DNA of 14,223 bases from Chthoniobacterales bacterium (lineage in GTDB: Bacteria > Verrucomicrobiota > Verrucomicrobiia > Chthoniobacterales > UBA10450): contig JACCZO010000182.1 of NCBI GenBank assembly GCA_013695925.1, forward strand, positions 1 to 14,223, read 5' to 3'. Each line of letters starts with the position of its first letter. The first letter of the stretch is position 1. The notes beneath the pieces were generated by a model, which was not told where the DNA came from, ran no database searches, and saw nothing but the letters and a program-made list of their open reading frames with translations. A program made the translations under genes and the position numbers. Positions 6,714 to 13,045 of the stretch are shown one piece after another.

Positions 6714-7802
6714 GTGATTCTGCACGACAAACTCTTCACTCCCGGCCCGGTCGAGGTTTCTGAGAAGACGATGGCTGCTTTTTCGCGCCCCATGATCGGC
6801 CACCGCGGCGAAGCCTTTAAAACGCTCTACCGTTCGATTCATCCGCAGCTCCAGGAATTGTTCGGCACAAAACAGCCGGTCTTTCTCTCCACTTCCTCGG
6901 CCTGGGGCGTGATGGAAGCGGCGATTCGTAACCTCGTGAGGCAACGCGTCCTCTGCTGCATGTGCGGCGCCTTTTCCGACAAATGGATCGAGGTCGCCCG
7001 CCGCTGTGGGAAGGAGGCCGAGCCGCTTCAGGCGGGGTGGGGCGAGGCAATTGATCACAAGGCGCTCGACCGGCAGCTGGCGACTGGAAAGTTCGACGCC
7101 GTCGCTCTCATCCATAACGAGACCTCCACCGGGGTGATGAATCCGCTGCCCGAGATCTGTTGCACGATGGCGAAATACCCGGATGTCGCGTTGATCGTCG
7201 ACTCCGTTTCTTCGTTCTCCGCCGTGCCGATTCCGATGGACGCTTCACTGATCGATGTCCTTCTCACCGGCTCGCAAAAAGCGCTGGCGCTCCCGCCGGG
7301 TTTCGCGCTCTTCAGCGTCTCGGAGAAAGCGTTCGCACGCGCCGCGCAAACGACCGGTCGCGGTTACTACTTCGATTTTCTTGAGTTCAAAAAGCAGCAG
7401 GAAGGCGACATGACGCCGACCACACCGAGCATCGGCCACATCTACGCCTTGCAGTCGAAGCTCGAGGAGATCTTCGCGGAAGGCCTGACGAATCGTTACG
7501 CGCGCCATGCGCGCACCAACGCGCTCGTCCATGACTGGGTGCGCGAGCGCGGCTTCGACTTTTTCGCCGCCGAGGGGCATCGCGCGCTCAGTCTCACTTG
7601 CGTGAAAAATAATCGCGGAATCGACGTTGCCAAACTCGTGCGCGATCTGCGCGAGAAACATCATCTGGTGATCGATGGCGGCTACGGGAAACTGAAAGGA
7701 CAGACCTTTCGTGTCTCCAACATGGGCGACGAAACCGAGGAGACGGTTTCGCATCTCCTCGGCTGTCTCGACGATTGCCTACTAGCCCAGGGTGTGCCTT
7801 GA
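6714..7802 (+). CDS. Class V PLP aminotransferase (alanine/serine-glyoxylate aminotransferase type)
   Basis: A 362-residue pyridoxal-phosphate enzyme that moves amino groups between a small amino acid and a 2-oxo acid. The N-terminal LFTPGPVEVSEKT followed by RPMIGHRGEAF is the alanine-glyoxylate/serine-glyoxylate signature. The cofactor pocket is visible as STSSAWGVMEAA, HNETSTGVMNP, VDSVSSF (the PLP-ring aspartate) and TGSQKALALPPG, with the Schiff-base lysine at residue 189. QTFRVSNMG near the end holds the substrate-carboxylate arginine. A GTG at 6714 starts six residues before TPGP, as in relatives. Another GTG at 6678 is possible but adds a stretch encoded by a GTTGGAC tandem repeat. 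No Shine-Dalgarno is evident. The substrate cannot be fixed from sequence: glyoxylate, or phosphohydroxypyruvate in serine synthesis, are both plausible. Its stop lies 31 bases before the antitoxin start. Confidence 0.9.
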   Translation: MILHDKLFTPGPVEVSEKTMAAFSRPMIGHRGEAFKTLYRSIHPQLQELFGTKQPVFLSTSSAWGVMEAAIRNLVRQRVLCCMCGAFSDKWIEVARRCGKEAEPLQAGWGEAIDHKALDRQLATGKFDAVALIHNETSTGVMNPLPEICCTMAKYPDVALIVDSVSSFSAVPIPMDASLIDVLLTGSQKALALPPGFALFSVSEKAFARAAQTTGRGYYFDFLEFKKQQEGDMTPTTPSIGHIYALQSKLEEIFAEGLTNRYARHARTNALVHDWVRERGFDFFAAEGHRALSLTCVKNNRGIDVAKLVRDLREKHHLVIDGGYGKLKGQTFRVSNMGDETEETVSHLLGCLDDCLLAQGVP

Positions 7803-7833
7803 CGTCCATCGCAAGGCTGCCACAATAGTCGCA

Positions 7834-8100
7834 GTGAAAGTCGCAAAAAAGTCGCTCAGAAAGTCGTCGCCGCATCGGTCGGGCCGCGCCACTCTTACCT
7901 TGAATGCTGAGATATACAGGAAGATTGATCGACTCCGCGGTGGGGAATCCCGTTCCTCCTGGGTGCAGCGGCTCGTGGAAGGGGAGGCATCGCGCATGGA
8001 ACGAGAGCGTCTGGCCGAGCGGCTGCGCGAGGAATACACCGTGACGGTGCGTCGGGAAACGCTCGCCCTGAACGAGGCGTTTCCCATTCACGAGAAGTGA
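7834..8100 (+). CDS. Ribbon-helix-helix-like antitoxin (CcdA-type)
   Basis: An 88-residue protein if started at the GTG at 7834; an in-frame GTG at 7792 would overlap the aminotransferase gene. After a basic N-terminus (KVAKKSLRKSS), RATLTLNAEIYRKIDRLRGG has the strand-helix pattern of a ribbon-helix-helix DNA-binding domain. A charged helix follows (ASRMERERLAERLREE), then a C-terminal tail (ETLALNEAFPIHE) of the kind that wraps and neutralises the toxin. The next gene starts inside its stop codon (GTGA, 8097-8100), so translation is coupled. By family behaviour it should dimerise, bind the toxin and repress its own promoter. No operator was identified. The pair with a CcdB/MazF-like toxin is the main evidence for the role. 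Confidence 0.7.
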   Translation: MKVAKKSLRKSSPHRSGRATLTLNAEIYRKIDRLRGGESRSSWVQRLVEGEASRMERERLAERLREEYTVTVRRETLALNEAFPIHEK

Positions 8101-8384
8101 GGCTGGTCGCCTACAGTTCAATCGCGGGCGCGGAGCTGCCGAACTTGGTTGGGCTTCAGGATGAGAAACTGGGGGCCCTTCCTACCGTGCTGGTATGCCC
8201 GTTGAAAGGGGGGATCGCGCTGACTTCATTGCGCGTCGAGGTCCAGTGGGCTGGTAAGTCTCTCATCGGTTGTCCGGAACTCGCCCAGCCGATTCGGAGA
8301 ACAGCCCTGCAGGCCAAAGGCTGGCTCGAAGAAGAGCCCTCGCGCAAGATCATGGAGCGGTTTCAATTGCTGCTCGCCCGATGA
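8097..8384 (+). CDS. CcdB/MazF-superfamily toxin
   Basis: A 95-residue protein starting at the GTG that overlaps the antitoxin stop by four bases. NLVGLQDEKLGALPTVLVCPL resembles the CcdB segment YLLDVQNDIIGRLNTRLVIPL. CPELAQPIRRTALQ corresponds to the CcdB ELASIPRQALG strand-turn, and the end IMERFQLLLAR matches its C-terminal helix, where gyrase-poisoning residues lie in F-plasmid CcdB. The typical MazF opening (GDIWWV...RPVVVIS) is absent, so CcdB-like is preferred. The target (DNA gyrase or RNA) is not proven: the terminal residues differ from the CcdB W-G-I. The gene order antitoxin then toxin, with overlap, is standard. Confidence 0.7.
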   Translation: MRLVAYSSIAGAELPNLVGLQDEKLGALPTVLVCPLKGGIALTSLRVEVQWAGKSLIGCPELAQPIRRTALQAKGWLEEEPSRKIMERFQLLLAR

Positions 8385-8388
8385 AATG

Positions 8389-8420
8389 CCCGCGGGGATT
8401 TTCTCCCCGTTAGCCGCGGG
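8389..8420. terminator. Bidirectional hairpin between toxin and transporter genes
   Basis: CGGGGA (8393-8398) pairs with TCTCCCCG (to 8409) around TTTTC. The outer arms CCCGCGG (8389-8395) and CCGCGGG (8414-8420) give an alternative longer stem that runs into the transporter's last codons. It fills the 25-base gap between two convergent genes, consistent with a shared terminator. Confidence 0.5.
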
Positions 8421-9342
8421 TCGCGGCGCCGATCGCGACCGCCCGTTTCGGTTCCGCGATCCGGCGAAAGATCATCCAGATCCCGATCAAGACGAAGATT
8501 GCGCCCACGAGCGACCAGAGCGATAAACGCTCGCCGCCGAAAGCCCAGCCGAAGGCGATCGCGCCCGGCGGCGTGATGAGCGAGATCGTCTGGAGGTTAG
8601 TCACCGACATGCGCGGCATGAGCCAGTAAAGGAGCAGAAAAGTGAAGGAGGACCCGATTACCGCGAGATAGAGCAGGCAAAGGATCGCGTTCATCGTCCA
8701 GTGCAACCGGAGCGGGTTGCCATCGAGCGCGAAGCCGAGAATGACCAGCGGGATGCTCCCAAAAATCATCTGCCAAGCCGCCAGCATGGAGGGCGCGAGG
8801 TCCATCCTGCGCGCCTTTAGCCAGACGTTGGAAAAGGCCGCGATCGCGGCGCCGAAGGTGATCCCGAGCCCTCCCAGGAAAGCGAGCCAGCCGTTGAAAC
8901 TAAGGAGCCGGGCGCAGATGAGCGCGACGCCGAAGATCGCGACCAGCGCGCCCGCCAGTCTCTGCCAGCGCAACGGCTCCTCGGGCAGCATCCAATGGGC
9001 GAAGATCATCCCAAAGATCGGGATTGACGCCTGGATGACGGCCGCGATCCCCGACGACACGTGGAGCTCGCCCCAGAAAAGGAGAGTGTAATTGAGGGAA
9101 AACATCAACACGCCGGTGAGACCAAGCACGTAATAATCGGAGCGACGCCGCGGCAGGAGACGGGTCCGTCCGCTGGAGATGACGAGCAGCACGAGGAGTG
9201 CGACGACAAAGCGCCACGCCACGAACGAAACCGGCGGGAGATCGCGCAAGCCGAGTTTGATGACCAGCCAGGTCGAGCTCCAGACGACGCAGAGCGTGAG
9301 CCACGCGACGGGGATGCGCCAGTCTCGAGTCGTGGTTTTCAT
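8410..9342 (-). CDS. EamA/DMT-superfamily transporter (10 TM)
   Basis: A 310-residue inner-membrane protein built from two EamA repeats. The first begins IPVAWLTLCVVWSSTWLVIKLGLRDLPP with the family motif PVSFVAWRFVVA. The second begins WLAFLGGLGITFGAAIAAFSNVW and ends VSLITPPGAIAFGW then ERLSLWSLVGAIFVLIGI. About ten hydrophobic segments are visible. Relatives export amino acids, metabolites or nucleotide sugars, and the substrate cannot be predicted here. The ATG at 9342 puts the first helix right after MKTTTRDWR. An in-frame start at 9528 would add 62 arginine/proline-rich residues with no family match. It is convergent with the toxin gene, and shows no Shine-Dalgarno. Confidence 0.9.
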   Translation of the reverse strand: MKTTTRDWRIPVAWLTLCVVWSSTWLVIKLGLRDLPPVSFVAWRFVVALLVLLVISSGRTRLLPRRRSDYYVLGLTGVLMFSLNYTLLFWGELHVSSGIAAVIQASIPIFGMIFAHWMLPEEPLRWQRLAGALVAIFGVALICARLLSFNGWLAFLGGLGITFGAAIAAFSNVWLKARRMDLAPSMLAAWQMIFGSIPLVILGFALDGNPLRLHWTMNAILCLLYLAVIGSSFTFLLLYWLMPRMSVTNLQTISLITPPGAIAFGWAFGGERLSLWSLVGAIFVLIGIWMIFRRIAEPKRAVAIGAATRG

Positions 9343-9393
9343 CGAACGGGCGAGTCTCGGGGTGAAGCGCAAGTCCGTAAAGCGATCTGTAAA

Positions 9394-9439
9394 CGTCGCC
9401 CTATCGCCGCGCCATGTAGACGGCGCCCAGTGGGCGACG
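9394..9439. repeat. Inverted repeat upstream of the transporter gene
   Basis: CGTCGCCC (9394-9401) is perfectly repeated inverted as GGGCGACG (9432-9439), with a second GC hairpin in the loop. It lies between the transporter start and the end of rnpB. It may be a further REP-like element or a regulatory leader. The rest of 9343-9535 shows no gene. Confidence 0.35.
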
Positions 9440-9535
9440 CGGGCACCGGCTCGTCTCGTTCCACCCGCTCCACAAGGCGGGGGTCTTCCCTGCGTTTCAC
9501 ACAGCGAAACGGCTACAGGTGACGCCACAAAGTGG

Positions 9536-9565
9536 AAGGGCGCCCTCGTTTCCGAGAACGCCCTT
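9536..9565 (-). terminator. Probable rnpB terminator hairpin
   Basis: On the minus strand, AAGGGCG pairs with CGCCCTT, followed by a 2x2 internal loop and a CTCG/CGAG stem. It starts a few bases after the P1 helix that closes RNase P RNA. The position fits a terminator, although the following sequence (CCACTTTG) is only weakly T-rich. Confidence 0.5.
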
Positions 9566-9570
9566 CATTT

Positions 9571-10065
9571 CGATGACGATAAGCCGAATTCTGTGCCCCC
9601 GGATTTCTCCGGGGCGATGATCATTTATCTCGCCCGGCTTGTGCCGGACGCCCGCCGAGCCGCCGTCGGCGGTCATAGACCGCCGCTACAGCCCGGCGTG
9701 ATGCGACGATACCCGAGGATTTAGCGGACCGGCTGCCCTTCCTCTGTTTTGTCTTGCACCGCATGGGGTTTTTCGTGCCTCGCCACTTGCGCGTCGAGCG
9801 GTGAGCTCTTACCTCGCCTTTTCACCCTTGCCTGACGAACGCTCGCGCGCTCCCCAGGCGGTATATTTTCTGTGACACTATCCGTCGCGACCCTCTTGCG
9901 AGAAACGCGCCCGCGCGTTTTGCGCGGCATGCTGCCGTTTGGTGTTCGGACTTTCCTCCCAGCACTTTGCAAGCGTCAAATTTCTTCTTGGTTCCAACTC
10001 TTCAGAGCTGCGGTTTCAAAGAACGACTCAACACTTTCAAAGTGCTGGGCGATCATCTGTCATCG
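9571..10065 (-). ncRNA. rnpB: RNase P RNA (bacterial type A)
   Basis: The catalytic RNA that trims tRNA 5' leaders. On the minus strand the conserved blocks appear in order: GGAGGAAAGTCCGAACACC, then GTCACAGAAAATATACCGCC, AAGGGTGAAAAGGCGAGGTA, AGAGCTCACCG, GGTGCAAGACAAAACAGAGG, GAGATAAATGATCATC, and finally ACAGAATTCGGCTTATCG. The ends are set by P1: CGATGAC (10065-10059) pairs with GTCATCG (9577-9571). P2 is GATGATC with GATCATC. Both are perfect 7-bp helices. The RNA is about 495 nt, longer than the common 350-420, for two reasons. The P3 arm is 92 nt (closed by a perfect 12-bp stem, 9958-9969 with 10038-10049), and a REP-like hairpin is inserted in a peripheral arm at 9667-9691. A TGTGATACC extended -10 sits 7 bases before the predicted start. 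Confidence 0.95.
9667..9691. repeat. REP-like hairpin inserted inside rnpB
   Basis: GGCGGTC (9668-9674) pairs with GACCGCC (9678-9684) around ATA, followed by GCTACAG. The minus strand reads CTGTAGCGGCGGTCTATGACC, the same pattern as the intergenic hairpin at 6637. It falls between the CATCACGCCGGGC and CCGGGCGAGATAAATGA parts of the RNA, that is, in the P18-like peripheral arm. Confidence 0.65.
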
Positions 10066-10103
10066 CGGGAAAGGTATCACAATCAGGAACCGCGGGAAGC
10101 CGA

Positions 10104-10248
10104 AATCTGGGGAGCGCACGCGCCTCGCGTGCTGGCTTCGGCGCCCTCGCCGAAACAGGCTTTAGCCCGGTGGCCTCGGGTGGACGAGAAAGTTCGCGAT
10201 GGCGAGGCGCCATCGCCAGCACGCGAGGGCGCGTGCGCTCCCCAGATT
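10104..10248. mobile_element. MITE/REP-like inverted-repeat element, copy 1
   Basis: A 145-bp non-coding element. The left arm (10104-10136, starting AATCTGGGGAGCGCACGCG) and right arm (10215-10248) are inverted copies that differ by a single C, giving a 33-bp stem. Internal hairpins include TTCGGCG/CGCCGAA and GATGGCG/CGCCATC. It sits directly upstream of the rnpB promoter and 52 bases past the diiron gene. A second copy lies at 13046-13249. It has no transposase of its own, so any mobility must come from elsewhere (a RAYT-type enzyme, by analogy). Confidence 0.75.
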
Positions 10249-10299
10249 CCCGTCGCGTAAACGCGCTTTTATTTTCCGCCCGAATTTCCGCCTAACAAC

Positions 10300-11073
10300 T
10301 CAAGCCAGTGCGTGCGGAAGAGCCTTTTCTCCGTCGGCAAGCGGTGGTCCGATCGGCCGGCGATCGCGCGCCGCGTCGTCGCTTGCGGCCAGCGAGTCGA
10401 GGAAAGCGATACATTCTTTCCGCGCCTCGCTGTAAAATTCAGCGCGCCGGGTGCAAATCGCGCCGAGCGCGTCGCGGTGATCGATCCAGGCGACGAGGAG
10501 CGCGGCGGTGAAAAGGAGCTGGAATTGGAGCGACCACGCGCTCCGTTCCGCCGGCAGGAGCGCGGCGTGGATTTCGCGCAGCCGATCGAGGTGAAAGGCG
10601 ACGTGCCGCGCTTCGTCAGTCAGGATGCGGGCGCAGACCTGGTCGAGGATTGGATCACGCGCGCGCCGCGCCAGGGTGCGGTAGTAGGCCGTCCCGACCA
10701 GTTCGGCGATGAGCAGCACCTGAATTTCGAAATTCAATCCGAGCGCGCGGCGCGCGGCGCGAAAAAGAAGGTGGGTCCAATGGCGCTTAATCAGGCGTCC
10801 GCCGAAACGGATGACCAAACCCTCGAGGAGCCGGGCGTGTTCCGCCTCTTCGGCGACGAAGAGTCGGAGCGCCGCGCGGTAAATTTCGTCCTCCTGCCCA
10901 GCCTTGGCGAAAAGGTGGCTCCCGCCGCCGCTTTCGCCGAGCTGGAAATGGGACAAGGAGCGCGCGAGGCAGGCGCGTTGCGCGATCGTGAGGGCGAAAG
11001 GTGCCTCCCAATCTGGCGCGATGAAGTTCTGGCGATTCGCTTCGAAATATCGAAGCCAGCTGAGTGAGTTCAT
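10300..11073 (-). CDS. Ferritin-like diiron protein
   Basis: A 257-residue helical protein. Two carboxylate/histidine pairs typical of a diiron four-helix bundle are visible: E76-x-x-H79 in FVAEEAEHARLL and E-x-x-H in LTDEARHVAFH. Earlier glutamates in QLGESGGG (E47) and LIAELVGTAYY complete a plausible iron set. This pattern fits ferritin-like oxygenases or oxidases of the AurF/COQ7 broad class; the substrate is unknown. Its ATG overlaps the ispH stop (ATGA, 11073-11070), so it is translated by coupling, and a GGAG lies about ten bases before the start. The pairing suggests a job linked to isoprenoid or quinone chemistry, or to iron handling for the IspH cluster. Both are inferences. The last ~25 residues are charged and low-complexity. 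The start at 11073 is preferred because longer reading frames upstream run through ispH. Confidence 0.8.
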   Translation of the reverse strand: MNSLSWLRYFEANRQNFIAPDWEAPFALTIAQRACLARSLSHFQLGESGGGSHLFAKAGQEDEIYRAALRLFVAEEAEHARLLEGLVIRFGGRLIKRHWTHLLFRAARRALGLNFEIQVLLIAELVGTAYYRTLARRARDPILDQVCARILTDEARHVAFHLDRLREIHAALLPAERSAWSLQFQLLFTAALLVAWIDHRDALGAICTRRAEFYSEARKECIAFLDSLAASDDAARDRRPIGPPLADGEKALPHALA

Positions 11074-11942
11074 GGTGCGTTTTCTCCGTTGGTTTGTTTT
11101 TCTGAAAAATTCCGGAGCCGGCCGAGCACGGCCTCGACCGTTTCCGCGAGGGTGGAAGTACCGGCGGTGACTCCGACCACGGCGACGTTTTCGAAATCGG
11201 CCTCCGACAATTCTTCCGCCCGCTCGATGTGCACGGCGCGACGGCCAGCGCTCCGGCAGGTCACGACCAGTTGGCGCGTGTTGTTGCTCGCGCGACCGCC
11301 GACAACTACGATCACTTCGGCCTGCGCAAGCAACTTTCGGAGCGCCTCTTGGCGATCCTTCGTCGGTTTGCACACGGTGTCGGCAAAACGCACTTCCGCC
11401 TCTGGCCGCGCCCGGCGAATCGCGTCGACGAACCGGCGCACCCGCTCGATTGGCTGGGTAGTTTGCGAGACCACCCCGTAACGCGCGTGGCTCGGAAGCT
11501 CCGCGATTTCCTCCATCTCTCCGAGCACGACCGCTTCCGAAAAATCTTCGGTCAAACCGCGCACCTCGACGTGTCCGGGTTGGCCGATGACGACCGGGAA
11601 ATATCCCGCAGCCACGAGCGCCTGGAGTCGGGTGTGAGCATGGCGAACCAGCGGACAGGTGCCGTCGGCCACGGCGTAGCCGGCCGCGCGCCAATGTTTC
11701 CGTCTAGCGTCGGACGCGCCGTGCGCGGTGATCATGACACGCGCCGAGATCTCAGGGTCGGTCAGCGAGTCGAGCGCGCTTTCCTGCACGCCCTGCGCGC
11801 GGAGTCGCTCGCGCACCACCGGGTTGTGGACCAGTTCGCCGAGAACGGTGAGCGGGCCCGCCGTGGCCAGCGTTTCCGCCTGAGCGATGGCGTCGCGCAC
11901 GCCGAAACACATGCCGAAATGTTCTGCGAGTAGGATTTTCAT
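11070..11942 (-). CDS. ispH: 4-hydroxy-3-methylbut-2-enyl diphosphate reductase (IspH/LytB)
   Basis: The last enzyme of the MEP isoprenoid pathway. It reduces HMBPP to IPP and DMAPP with a [4Fe-4S] cluster. All three cluster cysteines are present: C12 (FGMCFGV), C96 (DGTCPLV) and C191 (DTVCKPTKDRQ). Substrate-binding residues are also visible: H39 (ELVHN), H74 (TAHG), H124 and E126 (PGHVEV), T162 (SQTTQ), SNNTRQL and TAGTST. At 290 residues it is slightly shorter than the E. coli protein. The third cysteine block (CKPTKDRQ rather than CYATTNRQ) makes it somewhat divergent. The ATG at 11942 lies 15 bases from an operator-like palindrome that also occurs upstream of the regulator operon. The diiron gene is translationally coupled to its end. 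Confidence 0.92.
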   Translation of the reverse strand: MKILLAEHFGMCFGVRDAIAQAETLATAGPLTVLGELVHNPVVRERLRAQGVQESALDSLTDPEISARVMITAHGASDARRKHWRAAGYAVADGTCPLVRHAHTRLQALVAAGYFPVVIGQPGHVEVRGLTEDFSEAVVLGEMEEIAELPSHARYGVVSQTTQPIERVRRFVDAIRRARPEAEVRFADTVCKPTKDRQEALRKLLAQAEVIVVVGGRASNNTRQLVVTCRSAGRRAVHIERAEELSEADFENVAVVGVTAGTSTLAETVEAVLGRLRNFSEKQTNGENAP

Positions 11943-11956
11943 AAATCAATCGAAAG

Positions 11957-11971
11957 CTTTGTGCCGCAAAG
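11957..11971. promoter_or_regulatory. Palindromic operator candidate upstream of ispH
   Basis: CTTTGTGCCGCAAAG, a 15-bp near-palindrome (one mismatch), lies in the 46-base gap between the winged-helix regulator gene and ispH. It matches the palindrome at 12961-12975 in both arms (CTTTGT....CAAAG) and in its flank (AAGCTT..GATTG). Confidence 0.6.
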
Positions 11972-11988
11972 TATGGAGCTAAAAAAAC

Positions 11989-12285
11989 TCATTCTTTTCC
12001 CGCTTTTACGATTTGTTCCAAAACCTTCAGATAATCGGTAAAGGCGGAGCGCCCCTTCGTCGTCAGGGCGTAACTTGTCTGCGGCCGGTCCCGCATTTCC
12101 TTCGTGACCGCGACGAAGCCGAGTTTGTGCAAGGTGCGCAGGTGCGTGACGAGATTGCCGTCGCTCATTTTCAGCTCGGCCTTCAAATCCTGGAACGCCC
12201 AGCTCACCCGGCTGGCGAGCAAAGTCATGATCGCGAGGCGTCCCTTTTCGTGGATCGCCTTGTCGAGTTTGTCGAAATCCGGCAT
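11989..12285 (-). CDS. Winged-helix transcriptional regulator (HTH_34/MarR-like)
   Basis: A 98-residue protein that is a single winged-helix domain. FDKLDKAIHEKGRLAIMTLLA is the first helix pair, FQDLKAELKMSDGNLVTHLRTLHKLGFV is the helix-turn-helix, and VTKEMRDRPQTSYALTTKGRSAF is the wing with the familiar T-x-Y-x-L-T-x-K-G. Relatives are small repressors that sense a ligand or work with a membrane partner. It lies three bases after the membrane-protein gene and is cotranscribed with it. A palindrome stands upstream of that operon and a near copy stands just after this gene before ispH, so it probably represses its own operon and may act on ispH. That is inferred. Confidence 0.85.
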   Translation of the reverse strand: MPDFDKLDKAIHEKGRLAIMTLLASRVSWAFQDLKAELKMSDGNLVTHLRTLHKLGFVAVTKEMRDRPQTSYALTTKGRSAFTDYLKVLEQIVKAGKE

Positions 12286-12288
12286 CGC

Positions 12289-12951
12289 TCATTCGGGTGC
12301 AAGAATTTCGCGGGCATCGGGCTGCCGGCTCGCCCAAACACAAACCGCGTAGACAAGATGATAGAGCCCGAAGGTCGCGCCCATGGCGAAGTTGGGATAA
12401 AGCCCGCGCGGATCGGCGCCGAACGACTTCGGCCAGAAAATGAGGAGCAGACCGGAGAGGAGGAAGGCCCAGCCGAGGAGGACGAGCGAGCGCGGAGCGA
12501 AGAGCGCGGTCGCGAGCAGGCAAAGGCCGTAAAACGCAATCCAGACCGCGACCAGAATTTCCTGGTCAATCGGCTCGGCGTTCCGGAAATACCAAATCGT
12601 GGTCGCGGCCGGGATAAGGAGGCACGGGGCGATCGCGCGCAGGGCGAGCCGTGCCCCGGAAGAGAGCAGGACGCGGCCATCGCGGAGCGCTTCCTGCCTA
12701 ACGAAAAAGGTGTTGATCGCGAGGACGACGGCAAGAATGGCGAGCCAAATCTCGGCGAAGAGCCGATTATCGAGGCCGGGGGCGCCGGGCGCCTGCGACC
12801 GGTCGAACCACCAGATGACGAAAGTGGTGGCGACGGCAAGAAGGCCGCCGATGAGGGCGGTCGGGGCGGAGATGGCGCGATAAATAGTGGCGCGTTCCAT
12901 GAGCGAACGAATAACGCGGAGATGTTCTTCGGCGCGGGCTCGATCGTTCAT
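12289..12951 (-). CDS. Six-TM membrane protein paired with a winged-helix regulator
   Basis: A 220-residue membrane protein of unrecognised function. After a polar N-terminus (NDRARAEEHLRVIRSLMERAT) there are about six hydrophobic segments: the ISAPTALIGGLLAVATTFVI region, LFAEIWLAILAVVLAINTFF, LRAIAPCLLIPAATTIWYF, ILVAVWIAFYGLCLLATALF, LVLLGWAFLLSGLLLIFW and FGLYHLVYAVCVWA. The gene pair (this protein then a one-domain winged-helix regulator) is a recurrent arrangement in Acidobacteriota and Verrucomicrobiota, as far as I recall. The membrane protein may modulate the regulator. A 15-bp palindrome lies 10 bases upstream of the ATG. One GCCTAACGA word lies inside (12696) and gives an AGG codon. 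Confidence 0.75.
   Translation of the reverse strand: MNDRARAEEHLRVIRSLMERATIYRAISAPTALIGGLLAVATTFVIWWFDRSQAPGAPGLDNRLFAEIWLAILAVVLAINTFFVRQEALRDGRVLLSSGARLALRAIAPCLLIPAATTIWYFRNAEPIDQEILVAVWIAFYGLCLLATALFAPRSLVLLGWAFLLSGLLLIFWPKSFGADPRGLYPNFAMGATFGLYHLVYAVCVWASRQPDAREILAPE
12696..12704 (+). repeat. GCCTAACGA 9-mer, copy 5
   Basis: Exact copy inside the membrane-protein gene. The sense strand reads TCGTTAGGC, giving V-AGG(Arg) in FFVRQEAL. Confidence 0.7.
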
Positions 12952-12960
12952 TGGCGTTAA

Positions 12961-12975
12961 CTTTGTATTACAAAG
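12961..12975. promoter_or_regulatory. Palindromic operator candidate upstream of the regulator operon
   Basis: CTTTGTATTACAAAG is a perfect palindrome of 7 + 1 + 7 bases. It lies ten bases before the ATG of the membrane-protein gene, where a bound repressor would block transcription or initiation. Confidence 0.7.
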
Positions 12976-13045
12976 CTTGATTGGGCAAGATTATTTTTTT
13001 GCTTTTTCATGGCCAGGGCGGGAAGAAGCGGAGTCCGCGGCAAAT

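Noticed and set aside
9343..9528. 62-residue N-terminal extension of the EamA transporter
   Set aside because: No family match; the transporter normally begins with its first helix close to the start at 9342.
9721..9972. Minus-strand protein-coding frame of 83 residues in 9721-9972
   Set aside because: It lies wholly within the conserved core of RNase P RNA.
12013..12960. Plus-strand 315-residue frame opposite the regulator operon
   Set aside because: Charged low-complexity translation. The minus strand encodes recognisable membrane and winged-helix proteins.
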